In this document: positions 55,050 through 62,278 of the stretch, in pieces
Numbering within the stretch: the stretch's first letter is position 1
Layout: each line of letters begins with the position of its first letter
DNA from: Flaviflexus salsibiostraticola
Lineage (GTDB): Bacteria; Actinomycetota; Actinomycetes; Actinomycetales; Actinomycetaceae
Assembly: GCF_003952265.1 (NCBI RefSeq)
Contig: NZ_CP034438.1
Span: 744,001-808,000 of the forward strand
Direction: 5' to 3'
Length of the DNA: 64,000 nucleotides
Made by a program: the position numbers and the translations under genes
Notes under the pieces: generated by a model
What the model saw: only the letters and a program-made list of their open reading frames with translations
Databases searched by the model: none
Told to the model about the DNA's origin: nothing

Positions 55050-56381
55050 TCAGCGCCACTGATCGTGGCGCTTCATCGACCGCGTGGCTGTCAGCGGGCC
55101 GATCATGGCGTTGCGCGAGTAGTCGGTGATATCGCCGACGATGAGGTTGCTGCTCCGACCCCACGTGATGTACTTCATGCCGAGGTTGACCATGGAGGAG
55201 ATCCTGTTGCGGCCGCCCATGAGCGTCGCAATGTGGACCGAATTCCAGATCATCCACGCGGTGAATCCCTTGAGGACGGGAAGGCCGGCCACCTCGGCAA
55301 CAGCGTCGGCGCGGCCGATCGTGGCGAGGACGCCGAGATCCTTGTAGTCGAACGGGTCGGTCTGTTTTCCCTCGATGAGGTTGGTGATGACCTTCGCGGC
55401 GTGCGCGCCGGTCTGCTTGGCGGGCTGAGCCAGCTGCGGGAGCGGGCCCCCCTCAATGGCGGCAACGTCGCCCGCGGCGAAGACCCGGGGAAGACCCTCA
55501 ACCTGGAGGGTGCCCGAGACTGCGATTCGGCCGCCGCGGACCTGGGGAAGGTTCCAGTTGGCGATCGGCGGGACAGCAACGCCCGATGCCCAGAGCACGG
55601 CCGCTGCCGGCATCCACGTCTCCTCACCCGACTCGTCCATGGACCGGAGCGTCACTCCGTCCGCACGAACCTCCTTGACGGACTGACCGAGAACGACGGT
55701 GACGCCGCGCTTCTCGAGCTCCTCGCGGGTGTAGGTCGAGGACGGCTCGCTGAAGGCGCCGAGGACGCGATCGGCCATGTCGACCAACATGATCTCCATC
55801 GCCTCCGGATCAAGCTCCGGATAGAGGACGGGCAGATCCTTGTCCTTGAGCTCCGCGAGCGCGCCGGCCGTCTCAACTCCGGTCGGCCCGCCGCCGACGA
55901 TCATGATGCGCACCTTCTCATTGGGGCGCTTCGTCGCCGCATCGAGCAGACCATTGATACGGTCCCGGACGTCGATCGCCTCCTGGCGGGTGTAGAGGGG
56001 CAGTGCATGCTCCTCTGCGCCGGGGATGCCGAAGAAAGCCGCAGAGACGCCGCTGGCGACGATGAGGTAGTCGTAGCGGATCGTCCTGCCATCGTCGAGG
56101 ACGACCGTCTGCTCCTCGTGATCCATGAACTCGACCGAGCCGAGCTCAACGCGGAGATTGGGCTGCTTCCTCCTGATTGCTCGGAGGAAGTAGGTGACAT
56201 CTCCCGGATTGAGCGTCGATGTCGCGACCTGGTAGAGCAGCGGCTGGAATGTCGAATAGGGGTTGCGGTCGACGAGGGTCACGCGCATCCGCGCTCGGCG
56301 CAGGCCGCGGGCGGCGGCGATGCCGGCGAATCCACCGCCGACAATGACGACGTGTGGCAGCGAGGAGGTTTCGGAAGTCAT
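55050..56381 (-). CDS. ndh: NAD(P)/FAD-dependent oxidoreductase, type II NADH dehydrogenase
   Basis: A 443-residue NDH-2 that oxidises NADH and reduces menaquinone without proton pumping. FAD site: VVIVGGGFAGIAAARGL; quinone-side YQVATSTLNPGDV; NAD site: IMIVGGGPTGVETAGALAEL; second FAD contact VFAAGDVA; membrane-binding C-terminus TAWMIWNSVHIATLMGGRNR. The ATG lies 7 bases after TAATGT and lacks a Shine-Dalgarno, so leaderless transcription is likely. Confidence 0.92.
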   Translation of the reverse strand: MTSETSSLPHVVIVGGGFAGIAAARGLRRARMRVTLVDRNPYSTFQPLLYQVATSTLNPGDVTYFLRAIRRKQPNLRVELGSVEFMDHEEQTVVLDDGRTIRYDYLIVASGVSAAFFGIPGAEEHALPLYTRQEAIDVRDRINGLLDAATKRPNEKVRIMIVGGGPTGVETAGALAELKDKDLPVLYPELDPEAMEIMLVDMADRVLGAFSEPSSTYTREELEKRGVTVVLGQSVKEVRADGVTLRSMDESGEETWMPAAAVLWASGVAVPPIANWNLPQVRGGRIAVSGTLQVEGLPRVFAAGDVAAIEGGPLPQLAQPAKQTGAHAAKVITNLIEGKQTDPFDYKDLGVLATIGRADAVAEVAGLPVLKGFTAWMIWNSVHIATLMGGRNRISSMVNLGMKYITWGRSSNLIVGDITDYSRNAMIGPLTATRSMKRHDQWR

Positions 56382-56388
56382 AGCGTCG

Positions 56389-56394
56389 ACATTA
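56389..56394 (-). promoter_or_regulatory. -10 element for leaderless ndh
   Basis: TAATGT, then CGACGCT, then the ATG at 56381. Confidence 0.55.
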
Positions 56395-56545
56395 ATGATG
56401 CGGGGAGATTTGCAACAGAGTGCGAAGTTTAACGTCCGTCACCTGCGCGAATACCTGCGGCCGGGATTCTGCGGAACTGCGTCGAAAAAGGACAACTCCG
56501 GCATTCGACTCGTTCTCTCACCGCTGAAACGGCGTTTGTGCTCCC

Positions 56546-57280
56546 TCAGGCCGTGGCGAGCTCCTGGATGTCGCGCGGTCGAAGCACCCTCGTCCATCGT
56601 CTACCGGAGTCGATGATGCCCTGCGCCTTCCACCTGCTCATCGTCCGCGAGACCGACTCGGGGGTCGATCCCGCCATCGCGGCGAGATCGACTCGGCTGA
56701 GCGGAAGGTCGATGAGGATGCCCTCCTCGTCGCGCCGCCCGACCTTTCTCATGAGCATGAGGAGGACATCGGCCAGCCGCTGGGGCACAGGCCGACTGCC
56801 ATGGGTCTCACTGTGGCGGGAGCGGGCGAGCTTGTGGGCGAGATCGTCGACGACGTTGACCGCCACCGTCGGGTAGGTCAGCATGATCGACGTGAAGCGC
56901 TCCGCCTCGATCCGCAGGGCACAGGTCACCGAGAGGGTGGCCACCGAGTCGGTGTAGACGGGCGCGCCCAACTGGGGCAGGACACCGACAAGATCCCCCG
57001 GTACGGCGATGTCGACGATCCTCGTCGTCCCATCGGCCGACACCTTCTCGACCTTGGCCATGCCCTGGGCGATGACGTGGAGAGCATCCGCATGGTCCCC
57101 CTCGATCTGGAGGTACTCCCCCGGCGACCACGCATGCGACGTGATCTCTCTGCTGATGGCATCGATCTCGTCATCGCTGAGGTCCCTGAACCACTTGACC
57201 GCGCGCAGAACGCGCAGCCGCGTCTCCTCGGAGCACTGATGCGGCTCTCCGGCAGACTTCGTCACCGGCGATCGAGCCAT
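56546..57280 (-). CDS. Crp/Fnr-family transcriptional regulator
   Basis: A 244-residue regulator: N-terminal cyclic-nucleotide-type effector domain (WFRDLSDDEIDAISREIT, GEYLQIEGDHADALHVIAQGMAKV), a long dimer helix and a C-terminal winged helix (LPLSRVDLAAMAGSTPESVSRTMSRWKAQGII). A -10-like TACACT at 57312-57317 and GAAGGTGG before the ATG at 57280 favour that start over 57307. No N-terminal Cys cluster of the Fnr oxygen-sensing kind is present; Cys25 is single. It is divergent from the HMA-domain gene, which it may control (inference). Confidence 0.85.
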   Translation of the reverse strand: MARSPVTKSAGEPHQCSEETRLRVLRAVKWFRDLSDDEIDAISREITSHAWSPGEYLQIEGDHADALHVIAQGMAKVEKVSADGTTRIVDIAVPGDLVGVLPQLGAPVYTDSVATLSVTCALRIEAERFTSIMLTYPTVAVNVVDDLAHKLARSRHSETHGSRPVPQRLADVLLMLMRKVGRRDEEGILIDLPLSRVDLAAMAGSTPESVSRTMSRWKAQGIIDSGRRWTRVLRPRDIQELATA

Positions 57281-57409
57281 CGACACACCCACCTTCTCTT
57301 CGATCATCTCCAGTGTAGGCGACTGCGCGTTGATTGACGCAGGTCATGGTCGCCCCGGAGCCGCCGCCATAGCCTGGGCACATCAGCACGTTCAAGGAAA
57401 GGACACACC

Positions 57410-57628
57410 ATGTCAGCCACCACTCTTCTCCGCGCTCAGGGCTTCTCCTGCCCCTCCTGCGTCGACAAGCTCGAGAAGGCTCTCGGCAAGGTCGACGGGG
57501 TTGAGAAGGTCGAGGTCCAGTTCGCGACCGGGAAGATCACCGTCGATCACGCCGAGTCGGTCGATGCCCAAATCCTCGCCGACACGGTGACCAAGAGCGG
57601 CTATCCCGCCAAAGTCGCGGCCTTCTGA
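57410..57628 (+). CDS. Heavy-metal-associated (HMA) domain protein
   Basis: A 72-residue ferredoxin-like metal-binding protein with the CxxC site in AQGFSCPSCVDKLEKALGKV; the classical GMTCxxC is altered to GFSCPSC. The pattern KVEVQFATGKITVDHAESVD completes the fold. It could be a copper chaperone, but no P-type ATPase is adjacent; the Crp-type gene upstream is divergent. AAGGAAAGG precedes the ATG. Confidence 0.82.
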   Translation: MSATTLLRAQGFSCPSCVDKLEKALGKVDGVEKVEVQFATGKITVDHAESVDAQILADTVTKSGYPAKVAAF

Positions 57629-57667
57629 CCGGACGCAGTCCGGCAGCGGACCGACGGTCGACCGCTG
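57629..57667. terminator. Two tandem hairpins between convergent HMA and ADP-ribosylglycohydrolase genes
   Basis: CCGGAC-GCA-GTCCGG starts right after the HMA stop codon's base, followed by CAGCGG (57644-57649) facing CCGCTG (57662-57667). The pair likely ends transcription from both sides. Confidence 0.5.
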
Positions 57668-57670
57668 AGC

Positions 57671-58666
57671 TCAGGTGAGCCCCGCACCGCAGATCGTGCT
57701 GCCTCGTCCCGATTGGGCGAGCAGCCGGTCTGCGATCGCCACATTCATTGCCGTGCGATCGAGAGTTTCGAGGACGCTCGCGGGGAAGGCTCCGATGCCG
57801 GAGGCGGCTCCCAGCAGGGCCCCGGTGAGGGAGCCGATGAGGCAGCTCTCGCCACCGAGCTGGGCTGCGGCACACAAGCCACGGTACGGGTCGCGAGCAT
57901 AGGCCTTGGCCAGCACAATCGCTGCCGGAACCGCCTCGCCCGCCGTGTTCGACAGGCCGACGATGTCATGGAGGTGGCCGATGAGCTCGACGATTCGCAG
58001 GTCGGCCGACCAGTCGATGGCCTGGAGTGTCCGGGCGATGACAGAGGCCTCAGGTGTCCGCTGGGCATTGTTGCCTGCGCTCGCGGTCTCGGCCAGAGCG
58101 ATATCGACGGCATCGTGAATGGACGCCCCATCGACTGCGGCGCTGACCATGGCCGCAGCGAGCATCGCGGCCTCAATGGATTGGTGCGTTTCACCGGTCA
58201 CGGAACACAGGCGTGCGACCGTGTCGAGAAGACGATCACGATCCTCCGCCAGCGACTGGGCGATGCCGATCGGCACCGCCATGGCCGCAGAATCAGCTGT
58301 CGAGGAGCCGCTGCGCTGGACCGGTTGCCCGTCAACCGCCGCCCATACATTCGGGCCGAGCACGTCGTCGCCGGCTCGGGTCGCATCGTGCCAGCCGCGC
58401 AGCGCGGTGATGGAGCGACGAGTGTCGATGCCGTTCTCGTCTATGAGGCCTGCGGTGAGGAGCATGAGTCCTGTCCGAGCACTGACGGATCCAGCCGGTG
58501 CGCCGGGACTGAGGGGATGTCCACTCCACGCGTCGCCGAGGCCCGTGATGAGGCCATACTGCGTGACGACGTCCTCCTCCGTCATCCCCTGAGTGGGGAT
58601 CCCGAGGCTGTCTCCGAGAATGAATCCGGCGAGTGCGCCCCTCGCCCGGTCTGTGAAGTGGTCCAT
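57671..58666 (-). CDS. ADP-ribosylglycohydrolase family protein
   Basis: A 331-residue alpha-helical protein of the DraG/ARH family, which removes ADP-ribose from proteins or small molecules using paired Mg2+. Evidence: RARGALAGFILGDSLGIPTQ at the start, a Thr-rich TGETHQSIEAAMLAAAMVSAA, and GGESCLIGSLTGALLGAASG where typical members read GGDtDT; the usual GG-D-T-D-T metal signature is replaced by GGESCLI, so catalysis may be altered. The ATG at 58666 with AGGAAGAGAG is preferred over 58705. No ADP-ribosyltransferase is visible nearby. Confidence 0.78.
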   Translation of the reverse strand: MDHFTDRARGALAGFILGDSLGIPTQGMTEEDVVTQYGLITGLGDAWSGHPLSPGAPAGSVSARTGLMLLTAGLIDENGIDTRRSITALRGWHDATRAGDDVLGPNVWAAVDGQPVQRSGSSTADSAAMAVPIGIAQSLAEDRDRLLDTVARLCSVTGETHQSIEAAMLAAAMVSAAVDGASIHDAVDIALAETASAGNNAQRTPEASVIARTLQAIDWSADLRIVELIGHLHDIVGLSNTAGEAVPAAIVLAKAYARDPYRGLCAAAQLGGESCLIGSLTGALLGAASGIGAFPASVLETLDRTAMNVAIADRLLAQSGRGSTICGAGLT

Positions 58667-58720
58667 CTCTCTTCCTGCCGCTATTCGTTGATCGGACGCT
58701 ATCACCGGTATTTTTCGGCC

Positions 58721-59617
58721 TCAGGGCATACGGAAACCTTCGGAGTGTCCTTCTACCTGCAGCCGCTCTGCGACACCCTCGAGCTCGTCAAGGGCAAGGC
58801 CGATCTGCGGAATTGAGCGGCCGGGGGCGATGACGCCGTAGCCCGGCAGCTGCCAGGGAAGGTCACCATGTCCGCCCAGAAGATTCGACGAGAGGAACTC
58901 CCCGCCCGCCTCCTGGACGAGGGCGATGCCGCCGGCGGTGTCCCAGGGGCTGGCGCCGACACCGTATGCGGCATCAGCCCAACCCGCCGCGACGCACGCG
59001 ATCTCAATGGCGGCGCTGCCGAGATTGCGGACCCCGAGCACGCTGCCGCTCAGCTTCGCGGCGACGGCGAGGCCCTCGGGCCCCCATGTGTGGTGATCGC
59101 GCGCGCTGGGGAACCCTGTGAGGACGAGACTCTCGGGGGCCGTTCGCTCGATCGGCTCGCCCAGACGAATCGGCTCCTCCCGACTGAAGGACTGCACCCA
59201 CGCGCCGTGCCCCGTCGCGGCATAGAACTCGTGTCCGAGCAGCGGCGCGTTGACGACGCCCGCGATCAGCTCGCCACCCGCCTCCGCGCCGACCGAGAAG
59301 GCAAAGGTCGGCATGCCAGCCGCAAAGTTCGCAGTACCGTCGATCGGATCGACGTAGAAGGTGACAGGGCCATCTCCCGGCCGTTCGCCCTGCTCCTCGC
59401 CGACAATCCGGCAGTCGGGCAGGGCGCTGCGGAGCGCCTCGACGGCGATCTCCTCGCTCTGCCTGTCATGCTCGGTCACCACGTCGTATTGGTCACGCTT
59501 GAGATCCCGCTCGACGTGCGTGCGGGCCACGCTCTTCAAGTAGTCTGCGACCCGATCTCCCGCACGGCGCATGGCGAGTAGAACGGTCATCGGGTCAGCG
59601 GCTTGGATGTCTGTCAT
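58721..59617 (-). CDS. Inositol monophosphatase family protein
   Basis: A 298-residue Mg2+-dependent phosphomonoesterase. Metal motifs are GEEQGERPG (Glu), VDPIDGTANFAAG (two Asp) and SPWDTAGGIAL (Asp). Alternatives within the family include fructose-1,6-bisphosphatase, histidinol-phosphatase (HisN) and PAP phosphatase; the sequence does not decide. HisN would fit the monofunctional HisB seen at 11675, but the gene is far from the his operon. GAGGAGG precedes the ATG. Confidence 0.88.
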   Translation of the reverse strand: MTDIQAADPMTVLLAMRRAGDRVADYLKSVARTHVERDLKRDQYDVVTEHDRQSEEIAVEALRSALPDCRIVGEEQGERPGDGPVTFYVDPIDGTANFAAGMPTFAFSVGAEAGGELIAGVVNAPLLGHEFYAATGHGAWVQSFSREEPIRLGEPIERTAPESLVLTGFPSARDHHTWGPEGLAVAAKLSGSVLGVRNLGSAAIEIACVAAGWADAAYGVGASPWDTAGGIALVQEAGGEFLSSNLLGGHGDLPWQLPGYGVIAPGRSIPQIGLALDELEGVAERLQVEGHSEGFRMP

Positions 59618-59629
59618 GTCGCCTCCTCA

Positions 59630-59670
59630 GCGCCCAACCTAGCGAGAGAACCTGAATACTCGGTGGGCGC
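59630..59670 (-). terminator. Inverted repeat after the CsoR/CstR-type gene
   Basis: GCGCCCAACC pairs with GGTGGGCGC (one bulge) around a 22-base loop, 3 bases after the regulator's stop on the minus strand. Confidence 0.45.
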
Positions 59671-59673
59671 GCT

Positions 59674-59952
59674 TCACGCCAAGCGGAGGAACAGCTCCTC
59701 GAGCTCCTCGGGATCCTCGGTGCCATCGGGATTCATCAGGCATTCGGTCAGGGCTCGCGAGATGACGAGGTAACCCGCCCGGTCCAGAGCCTTCGACACC
59801 GCCGCGAGCTGGTGGACGGTCTCGCGGCAGGGAATATCCTGATCGAAGGCCTCGATCATTGCCCCGAGCTGACCGTGGGCGCGTCGAAGGCGATTGAGGA
59901 TTTTTCGCTTCGCCTCTGCCCTACTCTCCTCACTGCTCTCCATCTGCGACAT
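59674..59952 (-). CDS. CsoR/RcnR/CstR-family repressor, CstR-like (persulfide-sensing type)
   Basis: A 92-residue all-helical tetrameric-type repressor: AKRKILNRLRRAHGQLGAMIEAFDQDIPCRETVHQLAAVSKALDRAG spans the DUF156 signature. Cys42 and Cys71 have the 29-residue spacing of both CsoR and CstR, but the position four before the second Cys, a copper-ligand His in CsoR, is Ala67. That pattern, with the downstream persulfide genes, favours CstR, which is inactivated when persulfides link its two cysteines. AGGGGAGG precedes the ATG at 59952. Divergent operators lie upstream. Confidence 0.85.
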   Translation of the reverse strand: MSQMESSEESRAEAKRKILNRLRRAHGQLGAMIEAFDQDIPCRETVHQLAAVSKALDRAGYLVISRALTECLMNPDGTEDPEELEELFLRLA

Positions 59953-59969
59953 GGTTTCCTCCCCTTCAC

Positions 59970-60000
59970 TTGACAGACAACATACCCCCGAGGGTATCCT
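59970..60000 (+). promoter_or_regulatory. Promoter of the sulfur operon
   Basis: A perfect -35 TTGACA (59970-59975) and a -10 TATCCT (59995-60000) with a long 19-base spacer; operator 1 lies in the spacer and -10. A stretched spacer is common in promoters that need distortion or derepression. Confidence 0.6.
59982..59997. promoter_or_regulatory. CsoR/CstR-type operator 1
   Basis: ATACCC-CCGA-GGGTAT is a perfect dyad of the form recognised by this repressor family (AT-flanked C-run facing G-run). It overlaps the plus-strand promoter. Confidence 0.75.
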
Positions 60001-60013
60001 GATCCGGACGCAG

Positions 60014-60042
60014 ATAATACCCCCCGGAGTATTTCGGGCTAA
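60014..60042 (-). promoter_or_regulatory. Promoter of the CstR-like gene
   Basis: On the minus strand TTAGCC (60042-60037), a 17-base spacer and TATTAT (60019-60014) drive the regulator gene; operator 2 covers the spacer and the -10. Confidence 0.5.
60016..60033. promoter_or_regulatory. CsoR/CstR-type operator 2
   Basis: AATAC and GTATT flank CCCCCGGA. Its AATACCCCCC half matches operator 1 and the centres are 35 bases apart (about 3.3 turns). It overlaps the regulator's own promoter, so autorepression is expected. Confidence 0.7.
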
Positions 60043-60059
60043 CACTGAAGGATAGAAGA

Positions 60060-60245
60060 ATGTGCAGTGCAACCACCTGCCGCACCTGCGGGAAGACGAC
60101 ATGGACCGGCTGCGGCCAGCACGTGGCCCAGGTAAAGAGAACGGTCCCCGCCTCCCAGTGGTGCAACGGGAAGCACACCCAGGCTGAGATCGACGCCGCC
60201 AAAGCCGAGCGCGGAGGATTCTTCGCCCGGATGTTCAGCCGGTAG
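60060..60245 (+). CDS. Small Cys-rich protein 1 (first gene of the sulfur operon)
   Basis: A 61-residue protein starting MCSATTCRTCGKTTWTGCGQ followed by HVAQVKRTVP. Cys2, Cys7, Cys10, Cys18 and Cys35 plus His21 could bind zinc or carry persulfide. The same MC..TTC..CG..TWTGCGQHV..........VP....C frame recurs in the gene at 60686, three positions on. This copy has a longer, basic, amphipathic tail (IDAAKAERGGFFARMFSR) that might touch membrane or partner. GAAGGAT precedes the ATG. I know no function for the family. Confidence 0.8.
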   Translation: MCSATTCRTCGKTTWTGCGQHVAQVKRTVPASQWCNGKHTQAEIDAAKAERGGFFARMFSR

Positions 60246-60264
60246 AAGGAAAAAGGAGAGAACC

Positions 60265-60642
60265 ATGGCAACAGTGAATCTCACCGCGAACACCTTTGCG
60301 GACACCGTCGGCGGCGACGGCATGGTCTTCGTCGACTTCTGGGCAGCCTGGTGCGGCCCATGCCGCTCCTTCGCACCGACCTACGAGAAGGCCTCCGATG
60401 CCAACCCCGACATCGTCTTCGGCAAGGTCGATACGGAGGCTGAGCAGCAGCTCGCCGCCCAGTACCGGATCCAATCGATCCCGACCCTCATGGTCTTCCG
60501 GGACGGCATCCTCGTCTACGCCCAGCCGGGCGCGCTTCGCGCTCCTCAGCTCGACCAGCTCATCCAGGGCGCTCGCGATCTCGACATGGACGATGTCCGC
60601 CGGCAGCTTGCCGAAAAGCAGAGTGCCGCAGCCGACGCGTAG
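60265..60642 (+). CDS. Thioredoxin
   Basis: A 125-residue thioredoxin: VFVDFWAAWCGPCRSFAPTYE with Cys30-Gly-Pro-Cys33, and IQSIPTLMVFRDG with the cis-Pro. It has a C-terminal extension of about 15 residues (RRQLAEKQSAAADA). AAAAGGAGAG precedes the ATG. Placed between two Cys-rich paralogues in a persulfide operon, it may reduce protein persulfides or recycle the sulfurtransferases rather than be the general thioredoxin. Confidence 0.93.
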   Translation: MATVNLTANTFADTVGGDGMVFVDFWAAWCGPCRSFAPTYEKASDANPDIVFGKVDTEAEQQLAAQYRIQSIPTLMVFRDGILVYAQPGALRAPQLDQLIQGARDLDMDDVRRQLAEKQSAAADA

Positions 60643-60685
60643 CCCCCCCACTATTCAACGATTCACCCTTCGAAAGGAAACCCCT

Positions 60686-60802
60686 ATGTGTGCACGAACC
60701 ACCTGCTCGAACTGCGGCAGGCCGACCTGGACCGGATGCGGTCAGCACGTCGACCAGGCCCTCCAGGGCGTCCCCGAGCACGATCGCTGCTCATGCAGGT
60801 AG
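60686..60802 (+). CDS. Small Cys-rich protein 2 (paralogue of the gene at 60060)
   Basis: A 38-residue protein, MCARTTCSNCGRPTWTGCGQ then HVDQALQGVPEHDRCSCR. It shares 5 of its 6 Cys positions and the TWTGCGQHV core with the longer copy, but ends right after the last Cys pair. AAAGGAAA stands 6 bases before the ATG. At 38 codons it would be missed by most gene finders. Metal binding (zinc-ribbon-like) is the simplest reading, persulfide carriage the most interesting. Confidence 0.75.
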   Translation: MCARTTCSNCGRPTWTGCGQHVDQALQGVPEHDRCSCR

Positions 60803-60840
60803 ACCACCTGCTCCACCGCTGAACCTCGAAAGGCATCACC

Positions 60841-62265
60841 ATGCTCCTCGAACGCATCTACGATGAAGACCTCGCGCAGGCCAGCTACTTCGTCGGCTGC
60901 CAGGCCAAGGGCACCGCAATCGTGGTCGACCCGCGCCGCGACCTCGACGTCTACCTCAACCTTGCCAGGAAGAACGGCATGACGATCGTCGCCGTCACCG
61001 AGACCCACATCCACGCCGACTACCTCTCCGGAACCCGTGAGCTCGCCGCCGCGACAGGCGCGACCATGTACGTCTCCGACGAGGGAGGTCCCGACTGGAC
61101 GTATTCCGACGCCTTCGACGCGGCGGTCCGCATGAAGGACGGCCACCGGATCACGCTGGGCAACATCACCCTCGAGGCGGTCCACACCCCCGGTCACACA
61201 CCCGAACACATGTCCTTCCTCATCACCGACGGCGCGCAGTCTGACAAGCCCGGCTTCATGCTGACCGGGGACTTCGTCTTCGTCGGCGACCTCGGCCGGC
61301 CTGACCTCCTCGACGAGGCGGCCGGAGGCATCGATACCCGCTTCCAGGGGGCGAAGGACCTGTTCCGCAGCCTGCGCGACCGGTTCCTCACACTTCCTGA
61401 CTACATTCAGGTCCTTCCCGCGCACGGCTCCGGCTCTGCCTGCGGCAAGGCACTCGGCGCGGTTCCGTCATCGACGATCGGCTACGAGAAGAACTTCTCC
61501 TGGTGGGGCAGATACCTGAAGAACGATGACGAGCAGGGCTTCATCGACGAACTTCTGAGCGGTCAGCCCGATGCCCACGCCTACTTCGCGCGGATGAAGA
61601 CGGAGAACCGCGAGGGCCCCGCCGTTCTCGGCGACCTGCCCGAGCTCGTCGAGTACAGCGCGGAGGATCTGTCGTCCGCACTCGCCGACGACAGCGTCAT
61701 CCTCATCGACACCCGGCACCACCGGGCCGTCCACGGAGGCACCGTCCCCCGGTCACTCAACGTGCCCGGTGTCGGCAAGGCGGCCAGCTACGGCGCGTGG
61801 GTCGTCGACCCGCAGCGCGAGAAGCGTCCACTCGTTGTTCTCGCAGATGATCGTGAGACTGCCGAGGAGCTGAGGGATCACCTCATCCGAGTCGGCATCG
61901 ATTCCGTCCACGGTTACATCACCGCATTGGATGGTCTCGACCTCGTCACCCCGACCGTCATCTCCCCGGATGACATCGACGACTTCCCGCACGTCCTCCT
62001 GCTCGATGTGCGAAACAAGTCGGAGTTCTCCGACGGGCATGTGCCCGGCGCTGTGCAGCTCTCAGGCGGCCGCCTCATGTGGCACCTCGACGAGCTTCCC
62101 GAACCGGACGCAGGAACCGTCCTCACCTACTGCCAGAGCGGGGTGCGCAACAGCGTCGCCGCGAGCGCACTGCGCCGTGAGGGCTACGAGGTCGCGGAGA
62201 TGGACGGCAGCTACGCCGCCTGGGTGTCGCGCCCCGGCAACGTGCCCGTCCTCGAGTCGGTCTGA
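60841..62265 (+). CDS. MBL-fold persulfide dioxygenase fused to two rhodanese domains (CstB-like)
   Basis: A 474-residue fusion that should oxidise thiol persulfides to sulfite and/or thiosulfate. Dioxygenase domain (1-250): ETHIHADYLSG with His56, His58, Asp60, VHTPGHTPEH with His115 and GDFVFVGDLGRPDL with Asp144, fitting the mononuclear-iron ETHE1 branch. A first rhodanese (about 265-365) lacks the catalytic Cys (VVLADDRE in its place). The second (about 375-470) has it: LLLDVRNKSEFSDGHVPGAV and TYCQSGVRNS with Cys431. The architecture is that of CstB in the staphylococcal cst operon. Confidence 0.9.
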   Translation: MLLERIYDEDLAQASYFVGCQAKGTAIVVDPRRDLDVYLNLARKNGMTIVAVTETHIHADYLSGTRELAAATGATMYVSDEGGPDWTYSDAFDAAVRMKDGHRITLGNITLEAVHTPGHTPEHMSFLITDGAQSDKPGFMLTGDFVFVGDLGRPDLLDEAAGGIDTRFQGAKDLFRSLRDRFLTLPDYIQVLPAHGSGSACGKALGAVPSSTIGYEKNFSWWGRYLKNDDEQGFIDELLSGQPDAHAYFARMKTENREGPAVLGDLPELVEYSAEDLSSALADDSVILIDTRHHRAVHGGTVPRSLNVPGVGKAASYGAWVVDPQREKRPLVVLADDRETAEELRDHLIRVGIDSVHGYITALDGLDLVTPTVISPDDIDDFPHVLLLDVRNKSEFSDGHVPGAVQLSGGRLMWHLDELPEPDAGTVLTYCQSGVRNSVAASALRREGYEVAEMDGSYAAWVSRPGNVPVLESV

Positions 62266-62278
62266 GCCTGGAGTCTGA

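Noticed and set aside
59674..59952. Assignment of the CsoR-family gene as a copper sensor
   Set aside because: The His ligand expected four residues before the second Cys is Ala, and the neighbours are persulfide rather than copper-export genes; the HMA protein at 57410 is separated by two unrelated genes.
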